From a bacterium (GTDB lineage: Bacteria > JAMCPX01): 64,000 bases of DNA. The notes beneath the pieces are model-generated. The model saw nothing but the letters and a program-made list of their open reading frames with translations, did not search any database and was not told where the DNA came from. How positions within the stretch are numbered: position 1 is the first letter of the stretch; each line of letters begins with the position of its first letter. Below are positions 9,083-18,633 of the stretch, piece by piece. A program made the translations under genes and the position numbers. The DNA lies in assembly GCA_021792615.1 (NCBI GenBank), contig JAJYUJ010000004.1, forward strand, positions 24,232 to 88,231. The letters run 5' to 3'.

Positions 9083-10666
9083 TCAGTCTTTTGATTTTTT
9101 ATATTTTAAGAGTCTGTAGTTTATGCTGTCGACAAGCGCGATCCAGCTTGCCTCGATGATATTCTGAGATACCCCTACCGTACCCCATCTGTTTGTACCA
9201 TCTCCGGATTCTATGAGCACCCGTACGGAAGCGTCGGTCCCTTTTCCTGAAGATATGACCCTGACTTTAAAATCCAGCAATTTTATATTTCTCAGTTCGG
9301 GGTAAAACTTCTCCAGGGCTTTTCTCAGGGCGTTATCCAGAGCGTTGACCGGTCCGTTGCCCATTGCAGCCGTGTGCTCGAGCTTTCCGTCTACCTCGAG
9401 CATAATGGTTGCTTCCGCGATGGTCGGTTCATCTTCTTTTCTTTTTTCGTCTATAACCCTGAAGCCCACGAGTCTGAAAAACTTTCTGTTCCTGTTCATG
9501 GATTTATTGATGAGCAGTTCCAGAGACGCTTCGGCAGCCTCATACTGATACCCTTTGTTTTCAAGCTCTTTTATCGTTTTGACGATCCGGGATGCATCCG
9601 CGGCATCGTAAAGTTTTATGCCGAGCTCTTTGGACTTCATCAAAACATTGGCTTTGCCGGACAGGTCGGACACAAGAATGCGCCTGCTGTTACCCACAAG
9701 CGCAGGGTTGATGTGTTCGTAGGTCTTCGTGTTTTTTACGATGGCATCCACATGAACGCCGGCCTTGTGCGCAAAGGCGCTGTCTCCGACGTAGGGCAGG
9801 TATTGGTTCGGCGGCAGGTTTGCGAGTTCATCCACAAGCCTTGAGATCTCCTTCAAACGCCTGATATTCTCTCCGAGCACGGTAAAGCCCATCTTCAATT
9901 GCAGCGGGGGTATGATGGAACACAGGTTTGCGTTGCCGCATCGTTCCCCGTAGCCGTTGATCGTACCCTGTATATGACGAACGCCGCGGGTTACCGCAAG
10001 CAGCGTGCTTGCAACCGCAGTTTCAGAATCATTATGCAGATGGATACCGAGCTTGCCGGGGTTTATGAGTGTTTTGACATCTTCAATGATACGTTCTATG
10101 TCCCACGGCATGGTGCCGCCGTTTGTATCGGCAAGCACGATGCGGTCTGCGCCGCCCTGTTCAGCAGCGAGAATGGTATTCAGCGCGTAATCCTTGTTAT
10201 TTTTGTAACCGTCGAAAAAGTGCTCGGCATCGTAGATAACGCCGTTCATGTGCCTTTTTAAAAATTTTACGGAATCGAATATAAGTTCAAGGTTTTCGTC
10301 GAGTGAGATGCGAAGGGCATCCCGTACATGGAGGTCCCAGCTCTTACCGAATATCGTGGCATAGTCCACGCCAGATGCTACGATTGCCCTGAGGTTTGGA
10401 TCGTTTGCAGCGGTTATGCCTTTTTTCCTTGTGCTCCCGAATGCGGTAAGATGAGTTCTTTTCAGTTTTACAGTAGAAGCTTTTTTAAAAAATTCGATAT
10501 CCCTCGGATTTGAGCCCGGCCATCCGCCTTCCACATAGTCAATCCCGATCTCGTCAAGAGCATTGAGGATGATGAGCTTATCCTCTACAGAAAAGTTGAC
10601 ACGTTCAGACTGGGATCCGTCCCTTAAAACAGTGTCGTAAATTTCTATCTTTTTTGAGGTCACCAT
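9083..10666 (-). CDS. cimA: (R)-citramalate synthase
   Basis: This 527-aa protein has the HMGL-like TIM barrel of the isopropylmalate/homocitrate/citramalate synthase family: DTVLRDGSQSERVNFSVEDK at the N-terminus (metal-binding Asp and catalytic Arg), the VLADTNGGTMPWDI segment, the LGIHLHNDSETAVAST metal-ligand HxH region, and GTINGYGERCGNANL. The C-terminal 120 residues form the LeuA-type allosteric domain (EATIMLEVDGKLEHTAAMGNGPVNALDNAL). The GSQSERVNFS form and overall length fit the CimA type, which condenses pyruvate and acetyl-CoA for threonine-independent isoleucine synthesis. The neighbouring lysC fits an amino-acid pathway. No strong ribosome site is visible before the ATG at 10666. 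Confidence 0.88.
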   Translation of the reverse strand: MVTSKKIEIYDTVLRDGSQSERVNFSVEDKLIILNALDEIGIDYVEGGWPGSNPRDIEFFKKASTVKLKRTHLTAFGSTRKKGITAANDPNLRAIVASGVDYATIFGKSWDLHVRDALRISLDENLELIFDSVKFLKRHMNGVIYDAEHFFDGYKNNKDYALNTILAAEQGGADRIVLADTNGGTMPWDIERIIEDVKTLINPGKLGIHLHNDSETAVASTLLAVTRGVRHIQGTINGYGERCGNANLCSIIPPLQLKMGFTVLGENIRRLKEISRLVDELANLPPNQYLPYVGDSAFAHKAGVHVDAIVKNTKTYEHINPALVGNSRRILVSDLSGKANVLMKSKELGIKLYDAADASRIVKTIKELENKGYQYEAAEASLELLINKSMNRNRKFFRLVGFRVIDEKRKEDEPTIAEATIMLEVDGKLEHTAAMGNGPVNALDNALRKALEKFYPELRNIKLLDFKVRVISSGKGTDASVRVLIESGDGTNRWGTVGVSQNIIEASWIALVDSINYRLLKYKKSKD

Positions 10667-10759
10667 AGATCAGTACCCTGTCCCTGCCGGCAGTTGAAAA
10701 CCTTTGAAGAACGGACCCGCTGCAGCTCTTGCTTTGCCGCGATGATGCGCTCTTTTGTA

Positions 10760-11977
10760 CTACTTTGCCTTGTCAAGTCCGAATGCCTCGTGTAACACCC
10801 TTACCGCCAGTTCCGTATATTTTGCCTCTATAACGCAGGATATCTTTATTTCCGAGGTGCTGATCATCTGTATGTTTATGTTTTCCTTTGCGAGAGCGGA
10901 AAACATCTTCTGTGCGACGCCTGCATGGCTTCTCATACCGGCACCTATGATAGAGATCTTTGCTATGCTCTGATCGGACACCACATTTTTGGCATTGATG
11001 TCCTTGGCGATATCTTTTATTATCTCCATTGCACGCTTGAAATCGCTCTTGGCCACGGTAAATGTCAGGTCCGTATTGCCTTCGGTGCTGATGTTTTGAA
11101 CGATCATATCCACGTTTATATTCGCATCGGTCAATGGCTTAAAGAGCTTTGATGCAATACCCGGCTTGTCGGGTATTTGTACCAGTGTTATTTTTGCCTC
11201 ATTTTTGTCATACGCTATACCGGAAACTACTGCTTCTTCCATATCTTTATCCTCCGTTACCAATGTTCCTCCACTGTCTGTGAAGGTAGATTTTACCATT
11301 ACCGGGACCTTGTATTTCATTGCAAATTCTACGGACCTGGTTTGCAGAACTTTTGCGCCAAGGCTTGCCATTTCAAGCATTTCTTCGAACGAAATCTTGT
11401 CAAGTCTTCTTGCCTCCGGCACAATGTTGGGATCCGTGGTGTATACGCCGTCTACATCCGTGTATATCTCGCATACATCCGCTTTGAGGGCGGCTGCGAG
11501 AGCAACCGCGGTCGTGTCCGATCCGCCTCTGCCGAGGGTTGTTATATTTCCTTTCTCATCAATACCCTGAAAACCTGCGACCACGACAATCGAGCCTTCC
11601 TTCAACGCCTTTCGTATTTTGGCATCCTCAATCTTCAGGATACGGCTCTTTGAATAAGCAGAATCCGTTATTATGGGTATCTGAAAACCGAGAAAGGATT
11701 TCGCCTTATATCCCATTGCATTGAGTGCTATGGTGAGAAGGCCTATGGTTACCTGCTCACCTGTTGAAACAACGACATCGTACTCTCTCAGGTCGGGTAT
11801 CTCAGCCGTCTTATTCGTGTAATCTACGAGCTTGTTGGTCTCGCCCGACATAGCGGAAACAACAACGATAAGATCATCCCCCTTGTCCTTTGCTTTTGCG
11901 ACTTTTCTTGCCACGTTTTTGATTTTATCTATATCGCCTACCGATGTGCCGCCGAATTTTTTAACCACTAATGCCAT
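10760..11977 (-). CDS. lysC: Aspartate kinase
   Basis: It phosphorylates aspartate, the first step toward lysine, threonine and methionine. The 405-aa protein has the kinase motif [11 protein letters not shown] at residues 5-15, [11 protein letters not shown], the [18 protein letters not shown] nucleotide-binding region and [12 protein letters not shown]. Two ACT regulatory domains follow from about residue 265 ([17 protein letters not shown] and [19 protein letters not shown]), as in class II bacterial aspartokinases, so feedback inhibition by lysine and/or threonine is likely. The start overlaps the end of tsaE by 17 bases. The 93-base gap to cimA shows no hairpin. Confidence 0.96.
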   Translation of the reverse strand: MALVVKKFGGTSVGDIDKIKNVARKVAKAKDKGDDLIVVVSAMSGETNKLVDYTNKTAEIPDLREYDVVVSTGEQVTIGLLTIALNAMGYKAKSFLGFQIPIITDSAYSKSRILKIEDAKIRKALKEGSIVVVAGFQGIDEKGNITTLGRGGSDTTAVALAAALKADVCEIYTDVDGVYTTDPNIVPEARRLDKISFEEMLEMASLGAKVLQTRSVEFAMKYKVPVMVKSTFTDSGGTLVTEDKDMEEAVVSGIAYDKNEAKITLVQIPDKPGIASKLFKPLTDANINVDMIVQNISTEGNTDLTFTVAKSDFKRAMEIIKDIAKDINAKNVVSDQSIAKISIIGAGMRSHAGVAQKMFSALAKENINIQMISTSEIKISCVIEAKYTELAVRVLHEAFGLDKAK

Positions 11978-12482
11978 ATTTCCTACCTCTCTTGAATATT
12001 TTACTGTTTTCTATCTCACGCAAAATCTCTTTTTTACCTTTTATTCGTATCGATCTGCTGCCTTTTTTAATACTGAAAATTAAGAACAAATCAAGATAAT
12101 TTGCAAGAGATTTAAACTTTTCTGGCCATTCTACCAAAAGGAAGCCTTTATCCACGGTTAAATCATAAATGCCTGTTCTGGCTAATTCATCATCCGAGCC
12201 GATTCTATAGAGGTCTGCGTGGAATACCGGGACCGCGCCGTTATATTCGTTTATGATGGTAAAGGTAGGGCTTGTAACCGCATCTTTTTGTATCTTAAGT
12301 GCCGCAGCAAACCCTTTTACAAAGGTGGTTTTGCCTGCACCGAGCTCTCCTATGAGTCCGATAAAAGTCCCCGCAGGCAGGGCTTTGGCGATAGTGCCCG
12401 CCATGTGCATCATCTCGGCCGGAGTTTTTATAAATAGTTTGAAATGTTTCGACGATTTTACTCGCTTATGTTGTTTGGGCAT
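11961..12482 (-). CDS. tsaE: tRNA threonylcarbamoyladenosine biosynthesis ATPase TsaE
   Basis: TsaE is the ATPase partner of TsaB-TsaD in making t6A37 in ANN-decoding tRNAs. The 173-aa protein has Walker [17 protein letters not shown] (about residues 43-58), the [11 protein letters not shown] motif, VFHADLYRI and the LLVEWPEKF segment, all family hallmarks. It has about 20 extra basic residues at each end compared with the usual 150 aa; the true start may be internal. It overlaps lysC by 17 bases and lies 7 bases after the MXAN_5187-like gene. Confidence 0.92.
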   Translation of the reverse strand: MPKQHKRVKSSKHFKLFIKTPAEMMHMAGTIAKALPAGTFIGLIGELGAGKTTFVKGFAAALKIQKDAVTSPTFTIINEYNGAVPVFHADLYRIGSDDELARTGIYDLTVDKGFLLVEWPEKFKSLANYLDLFLIFSIKKGSRSIRIKGKKEILREIENSKIFKRGRKYGISG

Positions 12483-12489
12483 AGAGGTT

Positions 12490-13032
12490 TCAATACTTCG
12501 GTACTGCTTTGAATTTCAGTTTCTTATCCTCATACTCCACTTTAAACTCCACATCCTTGCATTTGTATTGCGAAAGCAATTCATTCCGCTTTGATTCGAG
12601 GGTTTTCTTTATACTTTCATACGAATTTATCTTTGCAGATGGATTCAGGGATGTAACAAGACTGACATAATCATGGTAAACCTGCTGATAGCCGTCTGTT
12701 TGCCTGGGGGCAGATGCGGGCGTTGGTTCGCCGGCTTTTTTTATGAGCGCAGACTCGGACAGCCGCAGACGTTTATCCCAGAAAGCTTTCAGCGATATAA
12801 ATCTTGATATGATATTTTCATAGGTGAATTTCTGGCTCACCTTGATGAAGTGGATCTTGCTGAGTTTCAAAATAAGCCGCTCGACGTCCTCGCGCTTCCG
12901 CACCGGTTCCAATTTGATATCTTTGGTGAAGTATCTGTCATAATCAAATTTCAGATCCCGTATGCGTGCCTCAAGCAGACTGAGCTGGGCATCTAAGCTC
13001 GTTTCCTCTGTAGTGTTTGTATGGAATGCCAT
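12490..13032 (-). CDS. MXAN_5187 C-terminal-domain-like protein
   Basis: This 180-aa soluble protein has an N-terminal coiled coil (SLDAQLSLLEARIRDLKFDY) followed by YFTKDIKLEPVRKREDVERL, a FTYENIISRFISLKAFWDKRL helical segment and a C-terminal VEFKVEYEDKKLKFKAVPKY. This pattern resembles the MXAN_5187 C-terminal domain family known from myxobacteria and other deltaproteobacteria; that recognition is from memory. The function of the family is unknown. It is the first gene of an operon with tsaE and lysC. The middle stretch (about residues 95-115, PTPASAPRQ) looks like a linker. Confidence 0.6.
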   Translation of the reverse strand: MAFHTNTTEETSLDAQLSLLEARIRDLKFDYDRYFTKDIKLEPVRKREDVERLILKLSKIHFIKVSQKFTYENIISRFISLKAFWDKRLRLSESALIKKAGEPTPASAPRQTDGYQQVYHDYVSLVTSLNPSAKINSYESIKKTLESKRNELLSQYKCKDVEFKVEYEDKKLKFKAVPKY

Positions 13033-13122
13033 TTAAAATGTTTCTTAATACTTTTTTATCTTATTGTAAATTGATTCATGCTTACAGGGTACCTTATGCG
13101 CCGGAATCAAGAAAAAATCTTC

Positions 13123-13150
13123 TTGACTTGCATGCTGTATCTGCTATGAA
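13123..13150 (+). promoter_or_regulatory. Putative sigma-70-type promoter of the HU gene
   Basis: TTGACT (13123-13128) and TATGAA (13145-13150) are spaced by 16 bases, about 32 bases before the start codon at 13182. Confidence 0.45.
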
Positions 13151-13181
13151 CGCAAATATCTCATAATGTAAAGGAGGGTAT

Positions 13182-13457
13182 ATGACGAAAGCGGATTTAG
13201 TCAAAAAACTATCCGACGATGCGGAGGTTTCAAAGGCAAAAGCTGAGGTAATCCTGAACGCTTTTATTAAGCATTTAATGGTATTATTGAAAAAAGGAGA
13301 CAAACTGACCTTGCCGGGATTTGGTACTTTTCTGGTTACCAAAAGGGCGGCAAGGGAAGGTATCAATCCTCAGACAAAGGCAAAGATAAAGATACCGGCA
13401 AAACGGGTGCCGAAATTCAAGGCCGGCAGTTTACTAAAAAAAACGGTTGCTAAGTAA
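13182..13457 (+). CDS. HU-family DNA-binding protein
   Basis: This 91-aa histone-like protein bends and compacts DNA. It has the N-terminal TKADLVKKLSDDAEVSKAKAE helix pair, the conserved LPGFGTFLVTKRAAREGINPQTK DNA-binding arm (about residues 46-68) and the IPAKRVPKFKAGSLLKK end typical of HU. The start follows AAAGGAGGG. It is monocistronic, with its own promoter and a terminator hairpin just downstream. Confidence 0.95.
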   Translation: MTKADLVKKLSDDAEVSKAKAEVILNAFIKHLMVLLKKGDKLTLPGFGTFLVTKRAAREGINPQTKAKIKIPAKRVPKFKAGSLLKKTVAK

Positions 13458-13468
13458 TTGTATTTTGT

Positions 13469-13505
13469 TGTGATGGGCACATGCCCCATCACATTCCTTT
13501 AATTT
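13469..13505 (+). terminator. Rho-independent terminator after the HU gene
   Basis: An inverted repeat at 13469-13493 (TGTGATGGGC pairing with GCCCCATCACA, one bulged base, loop ACAT) is followed by a T-rich tract (TTCCTTTAATTT). It lies 11 bases after the stop codon. Confidence 0.7.
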
Positions 13506-13529
13506 CCTCATATATGAGTGAGGGGAATT

Positions 13530-15554
13530 TTGTCGTTATTAAAAATAGAGGGATATACGTATGAAGAGCAATTAGCGAAATGGGCAATAAAAGCCCGGTA
13601 TTTATCCTATCCCGTAACGGTATTCCTTGTATTGGTTTTCTTCAGGCATCAGACCCTTATTTATGAATATTTTTTACTCGCTTCAGCCATTGCATTCTCC
13701 ATCAATATCCTTGGCGATTTCTTTTTCAGAATTATTAAAATCAGACAGGTCATCGGTGTATTTATGGCGATCCTCGATGCGGCCATTACTTCGTTCGCCA
13801 TCTTTTTGACAGGGGGGTTCCGCAGTCCTTTCTTTATTGTCTTTTTATTGCAGATAATGGGCGTAGGTTTACTGGGTAATGCCTCGCTTACCGTCGTTTT
13901 CTTTTTTATTGATACAATTTTTTATTCTCTGTCATCGTACCTGAATCTTTTATTGCGCCGGGGCAGCTTTATTTTTATAAACAACAATATCACCCGTATT
14001 GTAATCGATGCCAAACTGACCATGGAAGATTTTATCCTCATCAATGTATCCATTTTTATCATGATTGCGCTGATACTCGCCGTTGTAAACCGCAAGTTGA
14101 GTGCTGCCTCGAAAAAGATGTTTTCCGACAGGAAAAAACTGGACTTCTTATTGACGGTCATGGATAAGTTCAGAAAACTCGAACCCCTGCACAGCTTTTT
14201 AGATGATTCAACGACCTTGATTAGCGATATACTCGGGTATCGGTACAATGCCATCATATTATTAAACAGCGAGAAAACAGAGCTGTATATGAATGCCCAT
14301 AACCCGAAGATCGGCGAAAAAGCAAAAGTAATAGAACAGGCGAACGACTTATTCGGGTATGAACTGAAGAATATGCGTTTACCCATGTCAAACGATGAAA
14401 ACATCGTTGTTCGATCTATAAAAGAAATGACAACCCTCATTACTCATGATGCATGGGATATTCTCTCCGGTGTTGCTCCGGGAGTAACGAAAGAAACAGC
14501 CGCCAATATACAGCAGTTAACAGGAAACAAAACCTACATCGTCACACCCATTGTAGTTTTTGGAGATGCGATTGGTGTTCTGGAGGCTGAATCAGTGTCA
14601 AGTTCTATGGATGTGGATAATATAGAGTTACTGGAAAGGTTCGCCTCACAGATAGGTGTCAGCATTGTAAACAACCGGCTCTATACGGAAACACTGAATC
14701 AGAAGAAAGAGATAGAGGAGCATTATCAGGAAATGAACTCCGTACTGAGCGAACTTCAGCTATCCTATGCAAAGCTCGAGGATTTCACGATAGAACTCGA
14801 ACGCTCGAAGAACAAACTGGAGGAAATGAAAGGCATTCTCTATCATTCGGACAAGCTCGCCCATATGGGCCAGGTTATAGCGAGTATCACCCATCAGTTC
14901 AGCAGTCCGATTTCGGCAATATCCGGCCAGGTAGAATTGCTGATGAAGGATTTACGTGACAAAGGTGTTGGTGTAAATAATGATAGGCTTGAAAAGATAA
15001 AACTTGGTGTCGATAAGCTGAATGAATCGGCAAGGAAGCTTATGTTATCCGTACGACAGACAAAACCGGAGTTTAGAAATGTTAATGTAAATGACATTGT
15101 TGCCTCGGTTTCAGCATTATGGGAGTACGAGTTAAGAATAACCGGCATCGGACTTGTCAGAAAACTGGACGCAAAATTGCCGAATATTCAGGGCATCCCG
15201 GACGCAATAGAACAATTGCTGGTCAATCTGATTTCGAATGCACGGGACGCAATGGGTGATAAAAAGGGGAACATTATTATTTCGACCAGAATTTTCGATA
15301 AGGATCATGTGGAGCTCGAGATAACGGATGAAGGCATTGGTATCCCTGATGAATATCTCGCAAAAATATTTACGCCGTTTTTTACGACCAAGCCAGTCGG
15401 TAAAGGAACAGGACTTGGTATGGTTATCGTGATGAATGCCGTTGAAGAGCATGATGGCAGGCTTATGGTCAAAAGTGAGTTGAATAAAGGCACAACATTT
15501 ACTATAATCTTACCTATACTGCATAAACACAATTATGGAGATACAAAAAACTGA
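13530..15554 (+). CDS. Membrane sensor histidine kinase with GAF domain
   Basis: This is a roughly 674-aa kinase. About six membrane segments occupy residues 25-195, a GAF-like sensor domain about 215-385, and a coiled coil about 390-435 (KKEIEEHYQEMNSVLSELQL). The phospho-acceptor is in ASITHQFSSPIS (His about 455), and the HATPase_c domain shows the N box (LISNARDAMG), G1 (DEGIGIPDEY) and G2 (GKGTGLGMV). The H-box is a Q/S variant of the usual HELxNP. I prefer the TTG at 13530, which has GAGGGG 4 bases upstream; a GTG at 13518 is in frame but would sit on that site. Its 3' end overlaps the REC/HD-GYP gene by 20 bases, so they form a coupled two-component pair. Confidence 0.88.
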   Translation: MSLLKIEGYTYEEQLAKWAIKARYLSYPVTVFLVLVFFRHQTLIYEYFLLASAIAFSINILGDFFFRIIKIRQVIGVFMAILDAAITSFAIFLTGGFRSPFFIVFLLQIMGVGLLGNASLTVVFFFIDTIFYSLSSYLNLLLRRGSFIFINNNITRIVIDAKLTMEDFILINVSIFIMIALILAVVNRKLSAASKKMFSDRKKLDFLLTVMDKFRKLEPLHSFLDDSTTLISDILGYRYNAIILLNSEKTELYMNAHNPKIGEKAKVIEQANDLFGYELKNMRLPMSNDENIVVRSIKEMTTLITHDAWDILSGVAPGVTKETAANIQQLTGNKTYIVTPIVVFGDAIGVLEAESVSSSMDVDNIELLERFASQIGVSIVNNRLYTETLNQKKEIEEHYQEMNSVLSELQLSYAKLEDFTIELERSKNKLEEMKGILYHSDKLAHMGQVIASITHQFSSPISAISGQVELLMKDLRDKGVGVNNDRLEKIKLGVDKLNESARKLMLSVRQTKPEFRNVNVNDIVASVSALWEYELRITGIGLVRKLDAKLPNIQGIPDAIEQLLVNLISNARDAMGDKKGNIIISTRIFDKDHVELEITDEGIGIPDEYLAKIFTPFFTTKPVGKGTGLGMVIVMNAVEEHDGRLMVKSELNKGTTFTIILPILHKHNYGDTKN

Positions 15555-17028
15555 TATAAGGGAAGTACATATACTGGTCGTTGATGATGAGAGCTCGATT
15601 CGGGAACTCTTGCAGGAATATCTGTCACTTGAGGGATATAAGGTAGATATTGCAAAAGACGGTAACGATGCGTTCGAATATCTGAGGAAATTTTACTACG
15701 ATATCGTTCTTACGGATCTTGAGATGCCCGGTATGAACGGCATTGAACTGCTGAAGAAAGCAAACACGCAGGGGCTGAATCATAAGTTTATCATACTCAC
15801 CGGTTTTGGTACGGTAGAAACGGCTATCATGGCTTTGAAGCTCGGTGCAGTTGATTATATACTTAAACCGTTCAAGCTCGAGGAACTGGGACTGATCATA
15901 AAAAAGGCCATTCAGAGACGCAGGCTTGAGGAAGAAAATATTCAGTTGAAAGAGGCATTATCGCTGTATCAGATCAGCGAGGCAATGGTCCTGAATAACA
16001 ACGTAAGAACTGTAATAGAGCTGATACTCGAAAAGGCCATGAACGAACTCGATGCCGATATTGTGCTTATTTCCTTAAAGGAGACGATCTCTTCGCCGAG
16101 AATAACACGATTGCTGAGATCTTCCATCGATGTAACCGCCGATGAACTTGAAGCAGTCTTTGACAAAGAAAAAGTCTTCAAACTCCTGGAAACGGAACGA
16201 TATCTTTTGCTCAACGGGGGCCAGATAGCGAGCGTAAGAAAGAGAGAAGTTTCCGGTATAGACATCAAATCATACCTTTCTGTCGCAATAGGCCTTATGA
16301 ACAGATTTTACGGTGCGTTCTGTGCATTCAGAATCAAAAAAGATATGCCCTTTACCGATGCTCACAGGAAGCTTTCGACTATTTTTGCAGAAAGAATAAC
16401 ATCATTGCTTGAGGTAAAGCGATCGGATGAGGGACTGCAGCTCGCCATTATCGAATCCATAGAATCGCTCGTAAAAGCACTTGAGGCTAAAGAGCCTTAT
16501 ACGAAAGGTCACTCTGAAAGGGTTTCCGTGTACGCTCATGTACTTGCGGAAAAGATGCATCTCGATACAAAAGCGGTTTTAAACATAACTCAGGCAGGCA
16601 GACTCCATGACATAGGTAAGATAGCCATACGGTATGATTCGCTCACGAAGAAAGAAGGTCTTACAAAAGAGGAGTATGAGCAGTTCAAATTGCACCCGGT
16701 CGTCGGTGCGAATATACTCAAGCCCATGTCCTTCCTTGCGGACATCATACCGCTTATCCTGTACCACCACGAACGGTATGACGGAAAAGGTTATCCCGAG
16801 GGTGTTAAAGGAGAAAACATCCCGCTTGGTGCAAGGATACTCGCTATCTGCGATAGTTTCGATGTGATGACATCGGAAAGACCTTATAGAACGGCCCTGG
16901 CAAAAGAGCAGGTTATTTCCGAGCTGACGGGAAATAGCGGTACACAGTTTGACCCCGCGCTCGTCCAGTCTATGCTTCTTCTCCTGAAAGATGGGCAGAT
17001 ACCCACGAAAGACGGATTGGAAATATAG
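15535..17028 (+). CDS. Response regulator with HD-GYP cyclic-di-GMP phosphodiesterase domain
   Basis: This 497-aa protein has an N-terminal receiver domain (HILVVDDESS; phospho-acceptor Asp61 in DIVLTDLEMPGMNG; conserved Lys in DYILKPFKLEE). A GAF-like or divergent sensory segment follows (about residues 145-295), then a complete HD-GYP domain: LHDIGKIAIR (HD near 358), HPVVGANIL, and YHHERYDGKGYPEG (GYP near 418). HD-GYP enzymes degrade c-di-GMP, so phosphorylation by the overlapping histidine kinase probably controls c-di-GMP levels and thereby motility or pili. The coding start overlaps the kinase gene by 20 bases. Confidence 0.9.
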   Translation: MEIQKTDIREVHILVVDDESSIRELLQEYLSLEGYKVDIAKDGNDAFEYLRKFYYDIVLTDLEMPGMNGIELLKKANTQGLNHKFIILTGFGTVETAIMALKLGAVDYILKPFKLEELGLIIKKAIQRRRLEEENIQLKEALSLYQISEAMVLNNNVRTVIELILEKAMNELDADIVLISLKETISSPRITRLLRSSIDVTADELEAVFDKEKVFKLLETERYLLLNGGQIASVRKREVSGIDIKSYLSVAIGLMNRFYGAFCAFRIKKDMPFTDAHRKLSTIFAERITSLLEVKRSDEGLQLAIIESIESLVKALEAKEPYTKGHSERVSVYAHVLAEKMHLDTKAVLNITQAGRLHDIGKIAIRYDSLTKKEGLTKEEYEQFKLHPVVGANILKPMSFLADIIPLILYHHERYDGKGYPEGVKGENIPLGARILAICDSFDVMTSERPYRTALAKEQVISELTGNSGTQFDPALVQSMLLLLKDGQIPTKDGLEI

Positions 17029-17047
17029 GGCGGTTTCGAAAGATACT

Positions 17048-18007
17048 ATGCTGCCGGATAATGTCTTTATAGGGGAGTACACGGATAAAGATAAAAGAAC
17101 AGGGGTGAGCGTACTCTATTTCGAAGGCGGTGCAGGAGCAGGAATTTATAAATACGGGAGTGCAACAAGTACGAGACAGATCGATTCTCTCGAGGCGTCA
17201 CACACCGTATCGAGGATAGACGCTCTTACGCTTGCTGGCGGCAGCGCTTTTGGCCTGGATGCGTGCTGCGGTGTGATGCAATGGTTGAAAGAGCACGGCA
17301 AAGGGGCGGATGTGCGGGGCATAAAAATACCCATTGTTCCCGGTGCCGTTATTTTCGATCTCAGGTTTTCGGCAGGAATAACGCCTGATTGCACTATGGG
17401 GTATTTGGCCTGCAATGCTCTGTCAAAGGACGTACACGAAGGCTCTTGTGGAGCAGGGACCGGTGCAACGGTAGGTAAAATCAACGGTATGGAAAGCGCC
17501 ATGAAAGCAGGCGCAGGGAGTGCATACCTTATGCTTACCAGCGGTACTCTCGTGTGGGTTTATGTTGTCGTGAACGCATTCGGCGATGTTGTAGACAAGG
17601 ACAGAAGGATCATAGCGGGTGCACGAAAAGAAAAGACCTCTCAGGAATTTTTGGATACTTCAAAATTTATACGGGGTGCTATCAAAGATTCGAACGTAAA
17701 ACCCGTTTCCGAGAATACCACGCTTTGTGTCGTTGTTACGGATGCATATTTTGACAAATCGTCACTCATTACCATAGCAAAAATGGCTTCGGCCGGTATT
17801 GCGCGGGCATTATCTCCTGCCGGTGCAAGCTTTGATGGCGATGTGGTCTTTGCCGTATCAACCGGCAACAAAAATGAATTTATAGACGTTATCGGAGACG
17901 TATCCGCGCAGCTCGTAGAGGATGCCATTAAAAGTGCTGTAATAACCGGAGACGGTTTTGGCATACTGCCGTCATACGGGGATATATGGGCGGGGAAAAA
18001 AATATGA
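17048..18007 (+). CDS. P1 family (DmpA/S58-like) peptidase
   Basis: This 319-aa protein has the P1/DmpA family pattern: LTLAGGSAFGLDACCGVMQWL, IPIVPGAVIFDL, HEGSCGAGTGATVGKING, VVNAFGDVVD and ENTTLCVVVTDAYFDKSSL. In DmpA-type Ntn hydrolases autoproteolysis occurs before the nucleophilic Ser/Thr that starts the small subunit; here a Thr in ENTTLCVV is the likely site, by family analogy. These enzymes are aminopeptidases or beta-peptidases. The reading frame is open from 16991, inside the HD-GYP gene, but the ATG at 17048 fits family starts better. No signal peptide, so cytoplasmic. Confidence 0.85.
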   Translation: MLPDNVFIGEYTDKDKRTGVSVLYFEGGAGAGIYKYGSATSTRQIDSLEASHTVSRIDALTLAGGSAFGLDACCGVMQWLKEHGKGADVRGIKIPIVPGAVIFDLRFSAGITPDCTMGYLACNALSKDVHEGSCGAGTGATVGKINGMESAMKAGAGSAYLMLTSGTLVWVYVVVNAFGDVVDKDRRIIAGARKEKTSQEFLDTSKFIRGAIKDSNVKPVSENTTLCVVVTDAYFDKSSLITIAKMASAGIARALSPAGASFDGDVVFAVSTGNKNEFIDVIGDVSAQLVEDAIKSAVITGDGFGILPSYGDIWAGKKI

Positions 18008-18072
18008 AGAAGTTTAATCCGGTTAAATCGTATTCATGGTCTAATCAGACGGTTGAGGACGATCCATGCTAA
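18004..18072 (+). CDS. Possible 22-codon micro-ORF linking the peptidase and HEAT genes
   Basis: ATG at 18004 overlaps the peptidase stop (ATGA), and its own TAA (18070-18072) overlaps the ATG of the HEAT-repeat gene. It would encode a 22-residue peptide starting MKKFNPVKSYSW and ending EDDPC. It could be a translational-coupling ORF, a true microprotein, or the displaced N-terminus of the HEAT protein in another frame. Evidence is only the double start/stop overlap. Confidence 0.25.
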   Translation: MKKFNPVKSYSWSNQTVEDDPC

Positions 18073-18629
18073 AGGATAGAATAGAAACATTAAAATTGCT
18101 TTTGAAGGACAGCAACGAACATGTCCGGCAGGCAGCGTCCCATGCAATCGAGAAACTGAGCGTAAGAATCGAAATCAACAAATTTGGAGATGCGTTGTCG
18201 AGTGATGATGTCCTTGTCCGTTCCCGTGCTGTGTTTGGTCTCTCAACGATAGACGACAGCAAGGCTCTCGAATACCTTGCAATGGCTACGGCAGATAAGG
18301 ACGCCGGTATACGTACAAATGCAGTCCGCATAATCGGAGAAAAAAAAGGAGTAAAATATATCGATATTGTTGCGAAGCACTTCTCTGACCCCGATAAAAA
18401 CGTAAGGGCAGAGGCAATAAGGGCCATAGGCAGTATGGGAAATGTTGCTTATCTTGCGCATCTTTTACAGCTCCTCAAGGATCCGGATACCTCCATTGTA
18501 GCGGCGGCAATTGTTGCAATAGGCAAATTGAAAGATTCAAGGGCGGAAAAGCCCCTCATGGTCCTTTTATCGCATCCGGCTGCCGAGGTCCGTAGTGCCT
18601 CTGCTGCAGCCCTTGCGGAGCTCGAATAG
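18066..18629 (+). CDS. HEAT-repeat protein (PBS-lyase-type repeats)
   Basis: This 187-aa protein consists of about six short HEAT-like repeats of around 31 residues, each with the pattern D..V...A..A...; for example SNEHVRQAASHAIEKL, DDVLVRSRAVFGLSTI, KDAGIRTNAVRIIGEK, PDKNVRAEAIRAIGSM, PDTSIVAAAIVAIGKL and PAAEVRSASAAALAEL. Such solenoids are protein-interaction scaffolds, and no catalytic residues are seen. The gene follows the histidine kinase, HD-GYP and peptidase genes in the same direction and may be an adaptor in that signalling unit, which is inference. GAGGAC lies upstream of the ATG. Confidence 0.8.
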   Translation: MLKDRIETLKLLLKDSNEHVRQAASHAIEKLSVRIEINKFGDALSSDDVLVRSRAVFGLSTIDDSKALEYLAMATADKDAGIRTNAVRIIGEKKGVKYIDIVAKHFSDPDKNVRAEAIRAIGSMGNVAYLAHLLQLLKDPDTSIVAAAIVAIGKLKDSRAEKPLMVLLSHPAAEVRSASAAALAELE

Positions 18630-18633
18630 AAAT

